Source of the DNA: Deinococcus detaillensis
GTDB lineage: Bacteria > Deinococcota > Deinococci > Deinococcales > Deinococcaceae
NCBI RefSeq assembly: GCF_007280555.1
Contig: NZ_VKDB01000005.1
Coordinates: 1 to 64,000 of the forward strand
Length of the DNA stretch: 64,000 nt
Direction: 5' to 3'
Under the pieces are notes generated by a model. It was not told the origin of the DNA and made no database searches. It worked only from the letters and a program-made list of their open reading frames with translations. Shown here one piece after another: positions 1 through 11,708 of this stretch; position 1 is the first letter of the stretch; each line of letters opens with the position of its first letter. The position numbers and the translations under genes were made by a program.

Positions 1-155
1 TGGGCACTGTAGTCAATGGGTTGCCCAGATTTTGGAAGCGAGAAGGCGGTATTCGTTTTGCTCTTAACTCCTCAGGTACAGCTCCAAAGGAGAGGAGGTG
101 AATGAGCGCAGCGCATAATCTGTTCCCTACAAGCAAAACAAAATGCAGATACGGC
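1..155. other. window edge without a confident gene
   Basis: No convincing gene lies here. The reverse strand has a TTGACT hexamer at 11-16 that could be the -35 box of a promoter firing out of the window, but its -10 would fall outside the sequence. On the forward strand a very strong Shine-Dalgarno-like AGGAGGTGA (about 93-101) precedes an ATG at 102, but the frame that follows is antisense to the membrane protein gene and reads as low-complexity His/Gln/Arg-rich protein, so it is not called. Confidence 0.4.
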
Positions 156-814
156 TCACGCCTTCTCCCCTTCCACCAGTGCCCCACCCATCAGCCGCAC
201 CGCCCACAGAGCCAGCAAGGTCGCCACCAAATCTTCGAGGCCCAGCCCCGCCCAGATCAGTTGATCGGAGAACTTGGGCATCGGCACAAAGCCCGTCGGC
301 GGCCAAATGTTCGTGACGGTAATGGCAACGCCGAGCATGGCCGACAAGTTGAGCCAGGTCATCAAACGGGCGCGGCCAGTGGTGTCGGCAGGACTCGCAA
401 ACAGCACCGCGCTGACGGTGTAAAGCGCCAGCCCCGCCGCGATGCCGCCGCCCCAAACCACGAACAGCAGCAGCACGGCAATCGGGTTGGCCGTATCTCC
501 TGCGCCGCTCAAAATCGCCACCACAGTGAGCAGCCACACGGCGGCCCGCAGCGCGATCAGCCACGGATAGATGAGGCGGAACACGCGCAGGCGGGCGTCA
601 GTCAGTTCGGCTGTTTCGCCGCGCAGGAAGTCGCCCAAGAGCACCGTCCAAAGGACCAAGCTGATGGTGGCCAGCACCACGTCCAGCGAGCCGAGCAGCA
701 GATCCGCGCCGGTTCTGCGAAAAGCGTCGTAAATGCCGTAGACAACCAAGGTGACGACTTGCAGCCACAGCGCGGTGAGGGCGGCGCGGCGAGCGGTGAG
801 CGCATTGACAGCTC

Positions 815-818
<4 letters not shown>
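156..818 (-). CDS. multi-pass membrane protein of unknown function
   Basis: A 220-residue protein with about five or six hydrophobic segments (roughly residues 14-32, 42-62, 85-105, 115-140, 152-170 and 190-212) and no recognisable motif. The GTG start at 818 overlaps the gatB stop codon in a GTGA arrangement, so it is probably translated by coupling behind gatB in the same transcript. The family is not recognised. The pairing with gatB may be only transcriptional convenience. The sequence supports an inner membrane location and nothing more specific. Confidence 0.75.
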
Positions 819-2239
<1,421 letters not shown>

Positions 2240-2245
2240 GGACTG

Positions 2246-2251
2246 AGTATA
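2246..2251 (-). promoter_or_regulatory. -10 box of leaderless gatB promoter
   Basis: TATACT on the reverse strand, six bases before the gatB ATG. No good -35 hexamer is seen. It lies back to back with the promoter of the divergent DUF2785 gene. Confidence 0.65.
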
Positions 2252-2284
2252 AAGACTGGGGCGGGAGTAAAGCGGGCCGAGTCT

Positions 2285-2290
2285 TAAACT
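2285..2290 (+). promoter_or_regulatory. -10 box of leaderless DUF2785 gene
   Basis: TAAACT, six bases before the GTG start at 2297. The spacing places transcription start at or next to the GTG, and there is no ribosome binding site. Confidence 0.65.
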
Positions 2291-2296
2291 GCGGCT

Positions 2297-3145
2297 GTGA
2301 AACTTACCGATTGGGCCAGCGTCGCCGCCAATAGCTACAACTTACCAGAAGGTCTGTATCCGCCAGATGCCCTGCCCGAATTGCTGGGAATGCTGGCCTC
2401 ACCTGACCCAACGGTGCGAGATGAGCAAGCCTACATGACCTTGTCAGAGTGGACGCAGGCGGGACACTTCGACGCCGTATTGGCCGAGCTGGGCGCACGA
2501 ACGACGGCGCTGCTCCGAGCTCCCGACATTCTGAGCCGCTCGTTTTCGGCGCTGATTTTGGGCGAAGCGGTTCGGCGGGATACCAATTTGCTCCGCGAAC
2601 AGGGAAAAGAGTTGGCTTTTCGGCTACTTTGGTATCCTTCCGCTCTGGCGGCTTGGCACCACTGGTATCCGAACGAAGCCGATGTGCGCTCGTTTGAGGA
2701 AGGCACCGGCTGGATTCACACAGTTGCCCACGGAGCAGACACGGCACTGGCTTTAGCACTGCATCCACAGGCGAGCGCCGCCGACCTCCAACTTATTTTA
2801 GACACGCTCACGGCGAGGCTGCGGAGTTTGCCGCTATACCTCTCGCAAACCGAAGATGACCGCTTGGCCCTCGCGGTGCTGGCCGTTCTTTCGCGGCCTG
2901 AAGTGACTGTGGAGTACATCAGCAGTTGGCTGGAGAACTACCAAACCCTTTGGGCGAGCTCAGCAGCTGGCCTTATTCCGGCTGGGCCGGTCTTAGCGGT
3001 GCGAACACTGCACAGCCTGCATACCCTGTTGCATCTCGGCGCGACCCTCGGCGACGTGACGCTGCACCCCGCTTATTCCGCTGAAACGCTGGAGCTGGTG
3101 CAGGAAGCTTTGCGGAGCATTTACCCGTATTATGGTCAGCCCTGA
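2297..3145 (+). CDS. DUF2785 family protein
   Basis: A 282-residue soluble protein that I recognise as DUF2785 from the N-terminal pattern of a short-repeat helical region ([20 protein letters not shown]) followed by W/H-rich helices around residues 110-150. The function of the family is not established. The protein looks all-helical, with HEAT-like spacing of Leu and Ala, and has no signal peptide or membrane segment. It starts with GTG directly behind a -10 box and ends 7 bases from the convergent ypdA stop. Divergent from gatB with no evident functional link. Confidence 0.8.
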   Translation: MKLTDWASVAANSYNLPEGLYPPDALPELLGMLASPDPTVRDEQAYMTLSEWTQAGHFDAVLAELGARTTALLRAPDILSRSFSALILGEAVRRDTNLLREQGKELAFRLLWYPSALAAWHHWYPNEADVRSFEEGTGWIHTVAHGADTALALALHPQASAADLQLILDTLTARLRSLPLYLSQTEDDRLALAVLAVLSRPEVTVEYISSWLENYQTLWASSAAGLIPAGPVLAVRTLHSLHTLLHLGATLGDVTLHPAYSAETLELVQEALRSIYPYYGQP

Positions 3146-3152
3146 ACCAGCC

Positions 3153-4178
3153 TCAAACCAAAGCTGCTTCCCGCTCTGCCAACTGCCGCGCAATCTCCGC
3201 CACCGCTTGCTCGGCGTGAATGCGCCCATTTTCGATAAACACCTGATTGGTTTTGCCCGCGTAACCCGCCGAACCCGCCACGAACAGGCCCGCCACGCTG
3301 CTCTCGTGCTGCCCGCTCAGCACCAAGCACTGATCGGGCTGGGTTGCCAAGTCGAGGTCTTCCAAGAAAGCCAGCTTGGGGCGGTAGCCGGTCAGGGCAA
3401 AGGTGAAATGGGTCGCAAGCTGCTCGGTGGTGCCGTCCTGGTGCTGCACCAGCACATAGTCGGGGTGAATTTCCACCACCTGCGAATTGAACTGAGCGGC
3501 GATGCTGCCGGCTTTGATACGGTTTTCGAGGTCGGGGCGTACCCAGTATTTGATGGTGCTTTTGAGTTCGGGAGCACGCACCACCATCGTCACGTTCGCA
3601 CCGTTGCGCCACAGATCAAGGGCGGCGTCGGCGGCGCTGTTGCCCGCGCCAATCACGGTGACGTTCAGCTTCCAAAAGGGGTGGCCCTCGGTGTAGTAGT
3701 GGCTGACATTCTCGGCGTCCTCACCCGCAATGCCGAGGTGCAGCGGATTGTCGTAGTAGCCGGTGGCGACGATGACGCGCCGGGCTTCCAGCAGATTCAT
3801 CTCGCCGTCCTGATTTTCGACTTCCAGCGTGAATCCGGCGGGCGCGGCGTGAACTTTGACCACTTCGCTGTACTGGCGGATATTCAAGTTCTCGCGCTGG
3901 GCAACCAGGCGGTAATACATCAGCGCGTCTTTGCGGTCAGGTTTGTCGTGACCCGTCACCATCGGGTGACCGCCAATTTCCAGTTCGGGCGCGGTGGTAA
4001 AAAAAGTCATGTAGGTGGGGTAATCGAAAATGGCATTGACCACGCAGCCTTTGTCCAGCACGACGTAACTGAGTCCGGCCCGCTTGCAGGCGATGGCGGC
4101 GGCCAGGCCGACCGGCCCTGCGCCCACAATGGCAACGTCAATCAGAGAGTTTTGGGTGTTGTGAATGTCTGGCTTCAT
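3153..4178 (-). CDS. ypdA: YpdA-family bacillithiol disulfide reductase
   Basis: Flavin- and NADPH-dependent oxidoreductase of the YpdA/Bdr family, which reduces bacillithiol disulfide in bacteria using bacillithiol instead of glutathione. Deinococcus is a bacillithiol producer. The FAD-binding [14 protein letters not shown] sits at about residues 13-27, the NADPH-binding [12 protein letters not shown] near residue 165, and a C-terminal [21 protein letters not shown] block closes the FAD site. The thioredoxin-reductase CxxC is absent, as expected for the family. The cysteine found right after GxGP in Firmicute YpdA is Val here. The ATG at 4178 is preferred over the upstream codon at 4205 because the glycine-rich motif then sits close to the N terminus. 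341 residues. Confidence 0.88.
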   Translation of the reverse strand: MKPDIHNTQNSLIDVAIVGAGPVGLAAAIACKRAGLSYVVLDKGCVVNAIFDYPTYMTFFTTAPELEIGGHPMVTGHDKPDRKDALMYYRLVAQRENLNIRQYSEVVKVHAAPAGFTLEVENQDGEMNLLEARRVIVATGYYDNPLHLGIAGEDAENVSHYYTEGHPFWKLNVTVIGAGNSAADAALDLWRNGANVTMVVRAPELKSTIKYWVRPDLENRIKAGSIAAQFNSQVVEIHPDYVLVQHQDGTTEQLATHFTFALTGYRPKLAFLEDLDLATQPDQCLVLSGQHESSVAGLFVAGSAGYAGKTNQVFIENGRIHAEQAVAEIARQLAEREAALV

Positions 4179-4283
4179 GGTCAAAATTGTGCCACGCGGC
4201 AGCAATCTGAAGGGTAGCCGAGTTCATGAACGGGGCTTGTCTGTTGAAAAAGTGAACAGCCACTCCAGCTCAATCTCTGGGCT

Positions 4284-4289
4284 TAGACT
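4284..4289 (+). promoter_or_regulatory. -10 box upstream of eutB
   Basis: TAGACT, nine bases before the eutB ATG, slightly longer than the other leaderless promoters here. No ribosome binding site is visible, so the eutBC run probably begins as a leaderless or nearly leaderless mRNA. Confidence 0.5.
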
Positions 4290-4298
4290 CTAGGCAGC

Positions 4299-5693
4299 AT
4301 GTTCCAGACCCGTCTCGGTCATACCCATTTTGCCTTTGCCGATACCCGCGAACTGCTGGGCCGCGCTTCGGCACAGAAATCCGGCGACGAGTTGGCGGGG
4401 TTGGCGGCTCGCAGCGCTCAGGAACGCGAAGCCGCCCGCGCTCTGCTGGCCGATGTGCCGCTGTTGGCCTTGCTGAACGAGCCGCTCATTCCCTACGAAG
4501 CCGACGAGATCACCCGCTTGATCGTGGACAGCCACGACGCCCTCGCCTTCGCGCCCATCGCGGGCCTGAGCGTGGGCGAGTTGCGCGACTGGCTGCTGTC
4601 GGCCACGCCTGACCAACTCGCAGAAGTGCGCGGCGGCCTGACGCCTGAAATGGTGTCGGCAGTGTGCAAACTGATGCGGAACCAGGACTTGATGCTGGTG
4701 GCCAGCCGTTGTGAGGTCGTGACCCGTTTCCGCAACACCCTCGGTTTGCGCGGCCATTTTTCCACGCGGCTGCAACCCAACCACCCCACCGACGACCCCA
4801 GAGGCGTGCTGGCTTCCACCCTCGACGGGTTGATGTTCGGCGCAGGTGACGCGGTAATCGGCATCAACCCCGCGCTCGACAACGTGGACGCCTGCACGAC
4901 CCTGCTGCACCTGCTCGACGAACTGCGTCAGACGCTGGGCATTCCCACCCAGACTTGCGTGCTGACCCACGTCACCAATACTTTGCAGGCCATTGAGCGC
5001 GGCGCTCCAGTGGACTTGGTGTTTCAGAGCATTGCTGGGACGCAGGCGGCCAACAAGGGTTTCGGGATTGATCTGGCCCTGCTGGACGAAGCGCACGCCG
5101 CCGCGCTGAGCCTGGGACGCGGCAGCGTGTTTGCAAACGAAAGTCGGGGCCAAAATGTCATGTACTTTGAAACCGGACAGGGCAGTGCGCTGAGTGCGGG
5201 GGCTCATCACGGCCTCGATCAACAGACCTGCGAGGTGCGGGCCTACGCGGTGGCGAGGCGGTACGCGCCGCTGCTGGTCAATACGGTGGTGGGCTTTATC
5301 GGCCCCGAATACCTCTACGACGGCAAGCAGATCATCCGTGCGGGCCTGGAAGACCACTGCGCGGGCAAGCTGATGGGCCTGCCGATGGGCTGCGACGTGT
5401 GTTACACCAACCACGCCGAGGCCGATCAGGACGACATGGACGTGCTGCTGACCTTGCTGGCCGCGTCGGGCGTCAACTTCGTGATGGGCGTGCCGGGGGC
5501 CGACGACATCATGCTCAATTATCAGTCCACCAGCTTTCACGACGCTTGGTATGTGCGCTCACTTCTGGGCCGCCCGCCCGCGCCGGAGTTCGCCGCTTGG
5601 TTGGAGCAGATGGGCCTGACCGAACGCGGCCAGCTCAGCTTGCCAAAAGCCGGAACGCCGCTGCGGGCCGCCCTGCACGAGTTGGGTGCGTGA
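4299..5693 (+). CDS. eutB: ethanolamine ammonia-lyase large subunit
   Basis: Catalytic TIM-barrel subunit of the adenosylcobalamin-dependent enzyme splitting ethanolamine into acetaldehyde and ammonia. The 464 residues match the family throughout, including the N-terminal DTRELLGRAS region, LRGHFSTRLQPNHPTDDP near residue 155, FANESRGQNVMYFETGQGSA-type substrate pocket near residues 278-297 (Glu, Asn and Gln-containing), and the C-terminal VPGADDIMLNYQSTSFHD segment. No microcompartment shell genes, eutA reactivase or eutE aldehyde dehydrogenase are nearby. The gene overlaps eutC by four bases and heads a compact five-gene run ending with argC. Confidence 0.97.
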   Translation: MFQTRLGHTHFAFADTRELLGRASAQKSGDELAGLAARSAQEREAARALLADVPLLALLNEPLIPYEADEITRLIVDSHDALAFAPIAGLSVGELRDWLLSATPDQLAEVRGGLTPEMVSAVCKLMRNQDLMLVASRCEVVTRFRNTLGLRGHFSTRLQPNHPTDDPRGVLASTLDGLMFGAGDAVIGINPALDNVDACTTLLHLLDELRQTLGIPTQTCVLTHVTNTLQAIERGAPVDLVFQSIAGTQAANKGFGIDLALLDEAHAAALSLGRGSVFANESRGQNVMYFETGQGSALSAGAHHGLDQQTCEVRAYAVARRYAPLLVNTVVGFIGPEYLYDGKQIIRAGLEDHCAGKLMGLPMGCDVCYTNHAEADQDDMDVLLTLLAASGVNFVMGVPGADDIMLNYQSTSFHDAWYVRSLLGRPPAPEFAAWLEQMGLTERGQLSLPKAGTPLRAALHELGA

Positions 5694-6466
5694 GCGACGA
5701 CCTGACCGAGCAGACCCCCTGGCAAGCCCTCCGCGCTTTTACCGAAGCCCGCATCGCTTTGGGCCGTGCCGGAACATCATTGCCAACCCGCGAAGTCCTG
5801 AAGTTCAATCAGGCGCACGCCGCCGCCCGTGACGCGGTGTGGACGGAAGCCGACTTTGCGCCGCTGCGCTCTCAGTGGCCCGACGCGCTGGAAATTCGGT
5901 CACAAGCTGAGAGCCGCGCCGAGTATTTGCGCCGCCCAGATTTGGGAAGGGCGCTCCATCCTGATTCCAGAGCTGCTTTGCAAGCTCTCAGACCACCCGC
6001 GCCGGAGGTGCTCATCGTGGTGGGCGACGGACTGAGCGCTGCTGCTTTGGAACACGCCCCCACACTGCTGAGCGCTCTCCTCCCAGTGCTGGGTGGTCTG
6101 CCGACCCGCTTGCTGCTGGCCCACCAATGCCGCGTCGCTCTGGCCGACGAAGCAGGCGAATTGCTGAGTGCGGGGTGCAGCTTGATGATTCTGGGCGAGC
6201 GGCCCGGCCTGAGCAGCGCCGACAGCCTAGGCGCATATCTGACCTTCGCACCCCGCCTTGGGCGGCAAGACAGTGAGCGCAACTGTGTTTCCAACATTCG
6301 GCCCGGCGGACTGGACATTCACGCGGCGGCACAAAAAATTGCTTTCCTTCTTCGGGAGAGCTTGCGGCGGCAGCTCAGCGGGGTGCAGTTGAAAGATGAA
6401 ACAGGCAGAGACGAACTCGGCAAAGACGAAAGCGCTAGGGTCATCAGCAATGAATCCCCGCTTTGA
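5690..6466 (+). CDS. eutC: ethanolamine ammonia-lyase small subunit
   Basis: Small subunit of ethanolamine ammonia-lyase, which helps hold adenosylcobalamin on EutB. The GTG at 5690 is the natural start because it overlaps the eutB stop (GTGA) and gives a 258-residue protein beginning MSDDLTEQTPW. The recognisable EutC features are EYLRRPDLGR near residue 80, VVGDGLSAAA near 107, LGERPGLSSADSLGAYLTF near 170-190, and the terminal ERNCVSNIRPGGL block. The C-terminal 30 residues are charged and variable, and overlap the start of the next gene. Confidence 0.95.
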   Translation: MSDDLTEQTPWQALRAFTEARIALGRAGTSLPTREVLKFNQAHAAARDAVWTEADFAPLRSQWPDALEIRSQAESRAEYLRRPDLGRALHPDSRAALQALRPPAPEVLIVVGDGLSAAALEHAPTLLSALLPVLGGLPTRLLLAHQCRVALADEAGELLSAGCSLMILGERPGLSSADSLGAYLTFAPRLGRQDSERNCVSNIRPGGLDIHAAAQKIAFLLRESLRRQLSGVQLKDETGRDELGKDESARVISNESPL

Positions 6467-6863
6467 CGCCCTCTTTGAACAGGTGGTGGCCGAGCATGGG
6501 CGCTTTGGCCACCCCGCCCACCTGCATCTGTCTTGGCTGCTGCTAGAAGAAACCGGAGCGCTCGGAGCGCTGGCCGCCTTCAACGCCGGACTGCTGACAC
6601 TGGCACAGTCGCTGAAGCTCACCGACAAATACAACGCCACCCTGACCACCGCCTTCTTTTTTCTGGTGCTGGAGCGCCGCGTGGCAGGCCAAACGTGGAC
6701 AGACTTCGCCGCCCAACATTCTGATTTGCTGGACTGGCAGCAGCGGGAAAGGTTTCTTAGCCCTTTTTACGACCTTGCTGAACTCGGCTCGGCAGCGGCT
6801 CGGCAAAACTTCTTGATGCCGCACTTGCCACCAAAGGACTTGCTCCTAGAGGAAAAGCCATGA
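6450..6863 (+). CDS. conserved protein of unknown function in eut-argC run
   Basis: A 137-residue protein from the ATG at 6450; an in-frame ATG at 6396 would add 18 residues but would overlap eutC by 71 bases instead of 17. It has an HPAHLHLSWLLLEETG motif near residue 21 and a KYNATLTTAFFFLVLER motif near residue 59, with His, Trp, Lys and Tyr at spacings I associate from memory with a widespread small family of about 150 residues and no assigned function. It is probably soluble and helical. It overlaps the GNAT gene by ATGA, so it is translated within the eut run and may modify or assist one of these enzymes, which is inference. Confidence 0.75.
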   Translation: MNPRFDALFEQVVAEHGRFGHPAHLHLSWLLLEETGALGALAAFNAGLLTLAQSLKLTDKYNATLTTAFFFLVLERRVAGQTWTDFAAQHSDLLDWQQRERFLSPFYDLAELGSAAARQNFLMPHLPPKDLLLEEKP

Positions 6864-7425
6864 GCTTGACGCTACCCACGCTCCACACTGCCCGCCTGAC
6901 GGTGCGCCCGCTGAACTTGGCGGACGTGCCTGCCTTCACCGCTTACCACAATGACCCCGAAGTGGCGCTGTACCAGAGTTGGGACATGCCTTATCCGCTG
7001 GCGAGAGCCGAGGCACTGGCCCGAGAGATGCAGGTGCTGACTTCCGAATGGGCCACGCTGACGCTAGAGGCAAAAGGCGGTGCAGCGCTGGGCAATCTCA
7101 GTGTGCGCTGTACCTCGTACCGCACGGCGGAAGTCGGCTTTACTTTGGCCCGTGCTGAGTGGGGACGCGGCTACGCTCACGAGGGGCTCACCGCACTGCT
7201 GAGTTGGCTGTTTGAAGACGAAAGTAGAGGTGGGGCCGAACTTCACCGCGTTCACGCCAGCCTCGACCCGCGCAATGCCCGCAGCGCCGCACTCCTTACA
7301 CGGGCCAACTTCAGGTTTGAAGGGTGCAGCGTCGCGGCTTACTGGCACCGCCAAAGCTGGACAGACGACGCCCATTACGCCATGCTGCAAAGTGAATGGC
7401 ACACCCAGCAGGAAGCACTCCGATC

Positions 7426-7429
<4 letters not shown>
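6860..7429 (+). CDS. GNAT acetyltransferase, RimJ/RimL type
   Basis: An N-acetyltransferase of 189 residues. The opening [28 protein letters not shown] is the typical RimJ/RimL start, and the acetyl-CoA pyrophosphate loop is visible as [19 protein letters not shown] at about residues 94-112, followed by [27 protein letters not shown] near 128-154. The substrate (protein N terminus, amine or small molecule) cannot be read from sequence. It overlaps the genes on both sides by four bases, linking it to eutBC and argC in one transcript. Confidence 0.88.
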
Positions 7430-8382
<953 letters not shown>

Positions 8383-8462
8383 GTCTGATCGTCAAAGCGC
8401 GGTGTCTGGAAGCACAGAGTGAGTGGTTTAGGCGGCTCGCTACGCTTTGCAACCCCATGAGC

Positions 8463-8468
8463 TAAACT
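8463..8468 (+). promoter_or_regulatory. -10 box of yegP-like gene
   Basis: TAAACT about 31 bases before the ATG at 8500. This gene, unlike many neighbours, has a leader with a clear AGGAGGG ribosome binding site at 8488-8494. Confidence 0.5.
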
Positions 8469-8499
8469 GCACTCAGCTTCACAATTCAGGAGGGCCAAC

Positions 8500-8835
8500 A
8501 TGGCGGGAAAGTTTGTGTTGAAACGTTCAGGCGCGGCCAGTGACGGCTTCATGTTCAACTTGCAGGCTGGAAACGGCCAGGTGGTGCTGACCAGTGAGCG
8601 CTACGAGGCCAAAGCCAGCGCCGTTGGCGGCATCGAGTCGGTCAAGGCCAACGCTCCCCACTCTGAGCGTTTTGAGTTGCGTCAGGGCAGTAAGGAGCCA
8701 TACTTCGTGCTGAAGGCTGCCAACGGGCAGGTCATCGGCGTGGGTGAGCATTACTCTTCGGATAGCGCCGCGCAAGAAGGCATGGCGGCGGTAACGCGGG
8801 CCGCTGACGGAGCCGAGACAGACGACCAGACCTAA
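8500..8835 (+). CDS. YegP family (DUF1508/UPF0339) protein
   Basis: A 111-residue protein built from two copies of the short DUF1508 repeat, each a three-strand unit plus helix: GKFVLKRSG...GFMFNLQAGNGQVVLTSERY and ERFELRQGS...PYFVLKAANGQVIGVGEHY. The family has no firmly assigned function; it is small, cytoplasmic and often stress-associated. Strong AGGAGGG ribosome binding site six bases before the ATG. The C-terminal 15 residues are acidic and probably unstructured. It stands alone between argC and the convergent nitroreductase. Confidence 0.85.
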   Translation: MAGKFVLKRSGAASDGFMFNLQAGNGQVVLTSERYEAKASAVGGIESVKANAPHSERFELRQGSKEPYFVLKAANGQVIGVGEHYSSDSAAQEGMAAVTRAADGAETDDQT

Positions 8836-8853
8836 GCACCAGACGGCGTAAAT

Positions 8854-8883
8854 CAAAAAAAGCCCTACCACGCGGGCAGGGCT
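8854..8883 (-). terminator. intrinsic terminator of nitroreductase gene
   Basis: On the reverse strand an AGCCCT/AGGGCT hairpin (8861-8883) is followed directly by a run of T (8854-8860), the standard form of an intrinsic terminator for the gene ending at 8903. The forward strand has no T run after the hairpin, so it works mainly in one direction. Confidence 0.7.
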
Positions 8884-8902
8884 AGAAAAGGCAGTTTGTA
8901 GT

Positions 8903-9538
<636 letters not shown>

Positions 9539-9544
9539 GACGCT

Positions 9545-9573
9545 ACATTAGGTCAACTAGTTTGAAAAGTCAA
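9545..9573 (-). promoter_or_regulatory. nitroreductase promoter (-35 and -10)
   Basis: Reverse strand: TTGACT at 9568-9573, 17-base spacer, TAATGT at 9545-9550, then six bases to the ATG. This is the best -35/-10 pair in the window. The spacer holds an AACTAGTT palindrome at 9555-9562. Confidence 0.7.
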
Positions 9574-9587
9574 GCACTGTGAAGTGC
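9574..9587. promoter_or_regulatory. candidate HxlR operator
   Basis: Perfect inverted repeat GCACT-gtga-AGTGC in the 88-base gap between the nitroreductase and the HxlR regulator, just upstream of the nitroreductase -35 box. Its position fits a shared operator; the assignment is inference. Confidence 0.4.
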
Positions 9588-9613
9588 CCACCAATTTGCC
9601 ACCAGAAGGCGTG

Positions 9614-9619
9614 TATACT
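9614..9619 (+). promoter_or_regulatory. -10 box of leaderless hxlR-family gene
   Basis: TATACT seven bases before the ATG at 9627. This decides the start: the in-frame ATG at 9579 lies upstream of the promoter. Confidence 0.65.
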
Positions 9620-9626
9620 TCTGGGT

Positions 9627-9983
9627 ATGATACAAGAACAGCACGGTACGTTTTGTCCGGTCTACCGGGCCATCGGCGTGTTGCAAGAAAAGTGGGTGCT
9701 GCATATCGTGCGCTCACTGCTGGGCGGCCCCAAAGGCTTTAACGAGCTGTCGCGGGCCATCGGCGGTTGCAACAGCGCCACGCTGACGCAGCGCTTGGAG
9801 GGTCTGGAGCATCTGGGCATCATCAGCAAGGCCACCGACCAAGAAGCGCAGGGCAAACTGGCCCGCAGCATTTATACCCTCACTCCGGCGGGCCAAGAGT
9901 TACAGCAAGTCATTGACGCCATCGGCAACTGGGCAGGAGCGCATCTCAGCGAAGAAGTGATCAAGACGCCCTGCGCGGGCTGA
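9627..9983 (+). CDS. HxlR family transcriptional regulator
   Basis: A winged-helix regulator of 118 residues. The domain runs from CPVYRAIGVLQEKW to the IYTLTPAGQEL wing and closing helix. A cysteine sits at residue 10, directly before the first helix (TFCPVY), where several redox-sensing HxlR/HypR proteins carry their sensor thiol, and another lies near the C terminus (TPCAG). It is divergent from a nitroreductase, so it probably represses that gene until an oxidant or electrophile modifies the cysteine; this is inference from family and context. Confidence 0.9.
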   Translation: MIQEQHGTFCPVYRAIGVLQEKWVLHIVRSLLGGPKGFNELSRAIGGCNSATLTQRLEGLEHLGIISKATDQEAQGKLARSIYTLTPAGQELQQVIDAIGNWAGAHLSEEVIKTPCAG

Positions 9984-10115
9984 GTCAGATTCGCGGTTCT
10001 TTGAAGCAAGACAATGAAAGAACAAATGAGCCGCTGAAGTGGAGTATTTCGCACAGCGGCACTTTGCTGTCTGCGCTGAAGACCACCCATCACTGACGCT
10101 TCCCCAGTCCCCGCT
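9984..10115. other. intergenic region with two inverted repeats
   Basis: Between hxlR and sdaAB. It holds GTTCTTT/AAAGAAC (arms 9996-10002 and 10017-10023) and GCCGCTG/CAGCGGC (arms 10030-10036 and 10054-10060). Neither is followed by a T run, so they are weak terminator or regulatory candidates. CTGACG at 10093-10098 is a plausible -35 for the sdaAB promoter. Confidence 0.3.
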
Positions 10116-10121
10116 TATACT
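10116..10121 (+). promoter_or_regulatory. -10 box of leaderless sdaAB
   Basis: TATACT six bases before the ATG at 10128, with CTGACG 17 bases upstream (10093-10098) as a -35 element. Confidence 0.68.
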
Positions 10122-10127
10122 GCTCTG

Positions 10128-10829
10128 ATGACCCTCCTTGACATGATCGGGCCGGTGATGATCGGGCCGAGCAGCAGCCACACCGCCGGGGCTTGCCGAA
10201 TTGGGCAAGTGGCGCGGCAACTGCTGGGCCAAATTCCCACACACGCCGAAATCGGCCTGCATGCCAGTTTCGCCAAAACCGGCAAAGGGCACGGCACCCA
10301 CTTCGCCCTGATCGCCGGGCTGCTCGGCTACGCGCCGGACGACGCCCGTTTACCGCGTGCCTTTGAGGAAGCCGCCAGCGCCGATCTAGTTTTCAACTTT
10401 GAAACGGCGGATCTGGGCGACGTGCATCCCAACTCGGCGCGGATCACCGTCAGCGGCAACGGTCAGACGGTGACAGTGGTCGGCTCCAGCACTGGGGGCG
10501 GCGTGATTGAGATTATCCGGGTGGACGGCTTTAAGGTCAGCTTTTCCGGCGGGGCCTTTACCCTGCTGACCCGCTACCACGACGCGGTGGGCGTGATCGC
10601 CAAAATCGCTGGGCTGCTGGCCGCCGATCAGGTCAACATCGCCGCGCTGACCTGTGACCGCGACAAACGCGGCGGCAACGCCATGCTGTGCGTGGAGCTC
10701 GATCAGTCGTTGGGGGAGGCGGCGCAAAAATTTCTGCTGAGCTGGCCGGGGATGGACTGGGTGCGGATGGTGCGGCCAGTCATGGACGCCGGGATCGTTG
10801 CGCCCGTGCTGCTGGGGACGACAGCGTGA
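10128..10829 (+). CDS. sdaAB: L-serine dehydratase, iron-sulfur type, beta subunit
   Basis: Beta subunit of the two-chain iron-sulfur L-serine deaminase that makes pyruvate and ammonia. The N terminus ([16 protein letters not shown] at residues 6-21) is the family signature and a substrate-pocket loop. An ACT-like domain occupies roughly residues 145-215 ([31 protein letters not shown]), suited to sensing the amino acid. 233 residues. It overlaps the alpha-subunit gene by GTGA, so the two are translated in step. Confidence 0.95.
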   Translation: MTLLDMIGPVMIGPSSSHTAGACRIGQVARQLLGQIPTHAEIGLHASFAKTGKGHGTHFALIAGLLGYAPDDARLPRAFEEAASADLVFNFETADLGDVHPNSARITVSGNGQTVTVVGSSTGGGVIEIIRVDGFKVSFSGGAFTLLTRYHDAVGVIAKIAGLLAADQVNIAALTCDRDKRGGNAMLCVELDQSLGEAAQKFLLSWPGMDWVRMVRPVMDAGIVAPVLLGTTA

Positions 10830-11671
10830 CCTTAGACGAAATTCTGAATGCGCCTTCGCCCGCCTCGCAGTGGGTGCTGGACAGCGACTGCGCCGAGAAC
10901 GGCCTGAGTCCGGCCATCGTCAAAGAAGCCATGCGCTCGCGGATTGCCGAGATGCGCGACAGCGTGGAGCGCGGGCTGGCCTCCGCCGCGCCGAGCATCA
11001 CCGGCATGGTCGGCTGGAACGCCAAGGGGCTGTGGGACGCGCCGGACGTGCTGCAAGCGCCGCTGCTCAGGCGGGTACAGGCTTACGCTATGGCCGTCAA
11101 CGAGGAAAACGCCCGGATGGGCCGGATCGTCGCCGCGCCGACAGCGGGCAGCGCCGGAACCATTCCGGGGGCGCTCCTGGGCGTGGCCGACCATTTGAAG
11201 ATTTCGGATGACGACCTGGTGATGCCGATGGTGCTGGCGGCGGGCGTGGGCAAAGCCATCAGCAAGCAGATGTTTATCAGCGGCGCGGCGGGCGGCTGTC
11301 AAGCTGAAATCGGTTCCAGCGCGGCCATGGCGGCGGCGGCCGTCACCGAACTGCTGGGCGGGTCTTCACGCGCCTGCGTCCACGCGGCGGCCATGGCGCT
11401 GATGAACACCATCGGGCTGGTCTGCGATCCGGTGGGCGGCTATGTGGAAGTGCCGTGCGTCTCTCGCAACGCCTTTTTTGCCGTTCACGCGGTCAGCTCG
11501 GCGCAGTTGGCACTCAGCAACTTAGAGAGCTTCATTCCGCCCGACGAGGTGATCTCGGCAATGGCGCAGGTCGGGCGGATGATGCCTTTGGAGTTGCGCG
11601 AAACGGCGGAAGGCGGGCTGGCGCAAACGCCGACGGGCTTGGCGGTCACGGCGAGGATGGAAGGGAAATAG
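10826..11671 (+). CDS. sdaAA: L-serine dehydratase, iron-sulfur type, alpha subunit
   Basis: Catalytic alpha subunit, carrying the [4Fe-4S] cluster. The GTG at 10826 overlaps the sdaAB stop and yields 281 residues. Typical blocks are [17 protein letters not shown] near residue 98, the [17 protein letters not shown] segment near 153 with one cluster cysteine, and [12 protein letters not shown] near 195-206 with two more. Together with SdaAB it forms the usual bacterial split enzyme. It ends 37 bases from the convergent HAD gene without a visible terminator. Confidence 0.95.
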   Translation: MTLDEILNAPSPASQWVLDSDCAENGLSPAIVKEAMRSRIAEMRDSVERGLASAAPSITGMVGWNAKGLWDAPDVLQAPLLRRVQAYAMAVNEENARMGRIVAAPTAGSAGTIPGALLGVADHLKISDDDLVMPMVLAAGVGKAISKQMFISGAAGGCQAEIGSSAAMAAAAVTELLGGSSRACVHAAAMALMNTIGLVCDPVGGYVEVPCVSRNAFFAVHAVSSAQLALSNLESFIPPDEVISAMAQVGRMMPLELRETAEGGLAQTPTGLAVTARMEGK

Positions 11672-11708
11672 GCAGAGGGCACTCAAGGCGTTCTATGTTC
11701 CGGCGCTC

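Noticed and set aside
8393..8449. CAAAGCG/CGCTTTG inverted repeat before the yegP-like gene
   Set aside because: The 7-base arms are about 43 bases apart with no structure between; likely chance.
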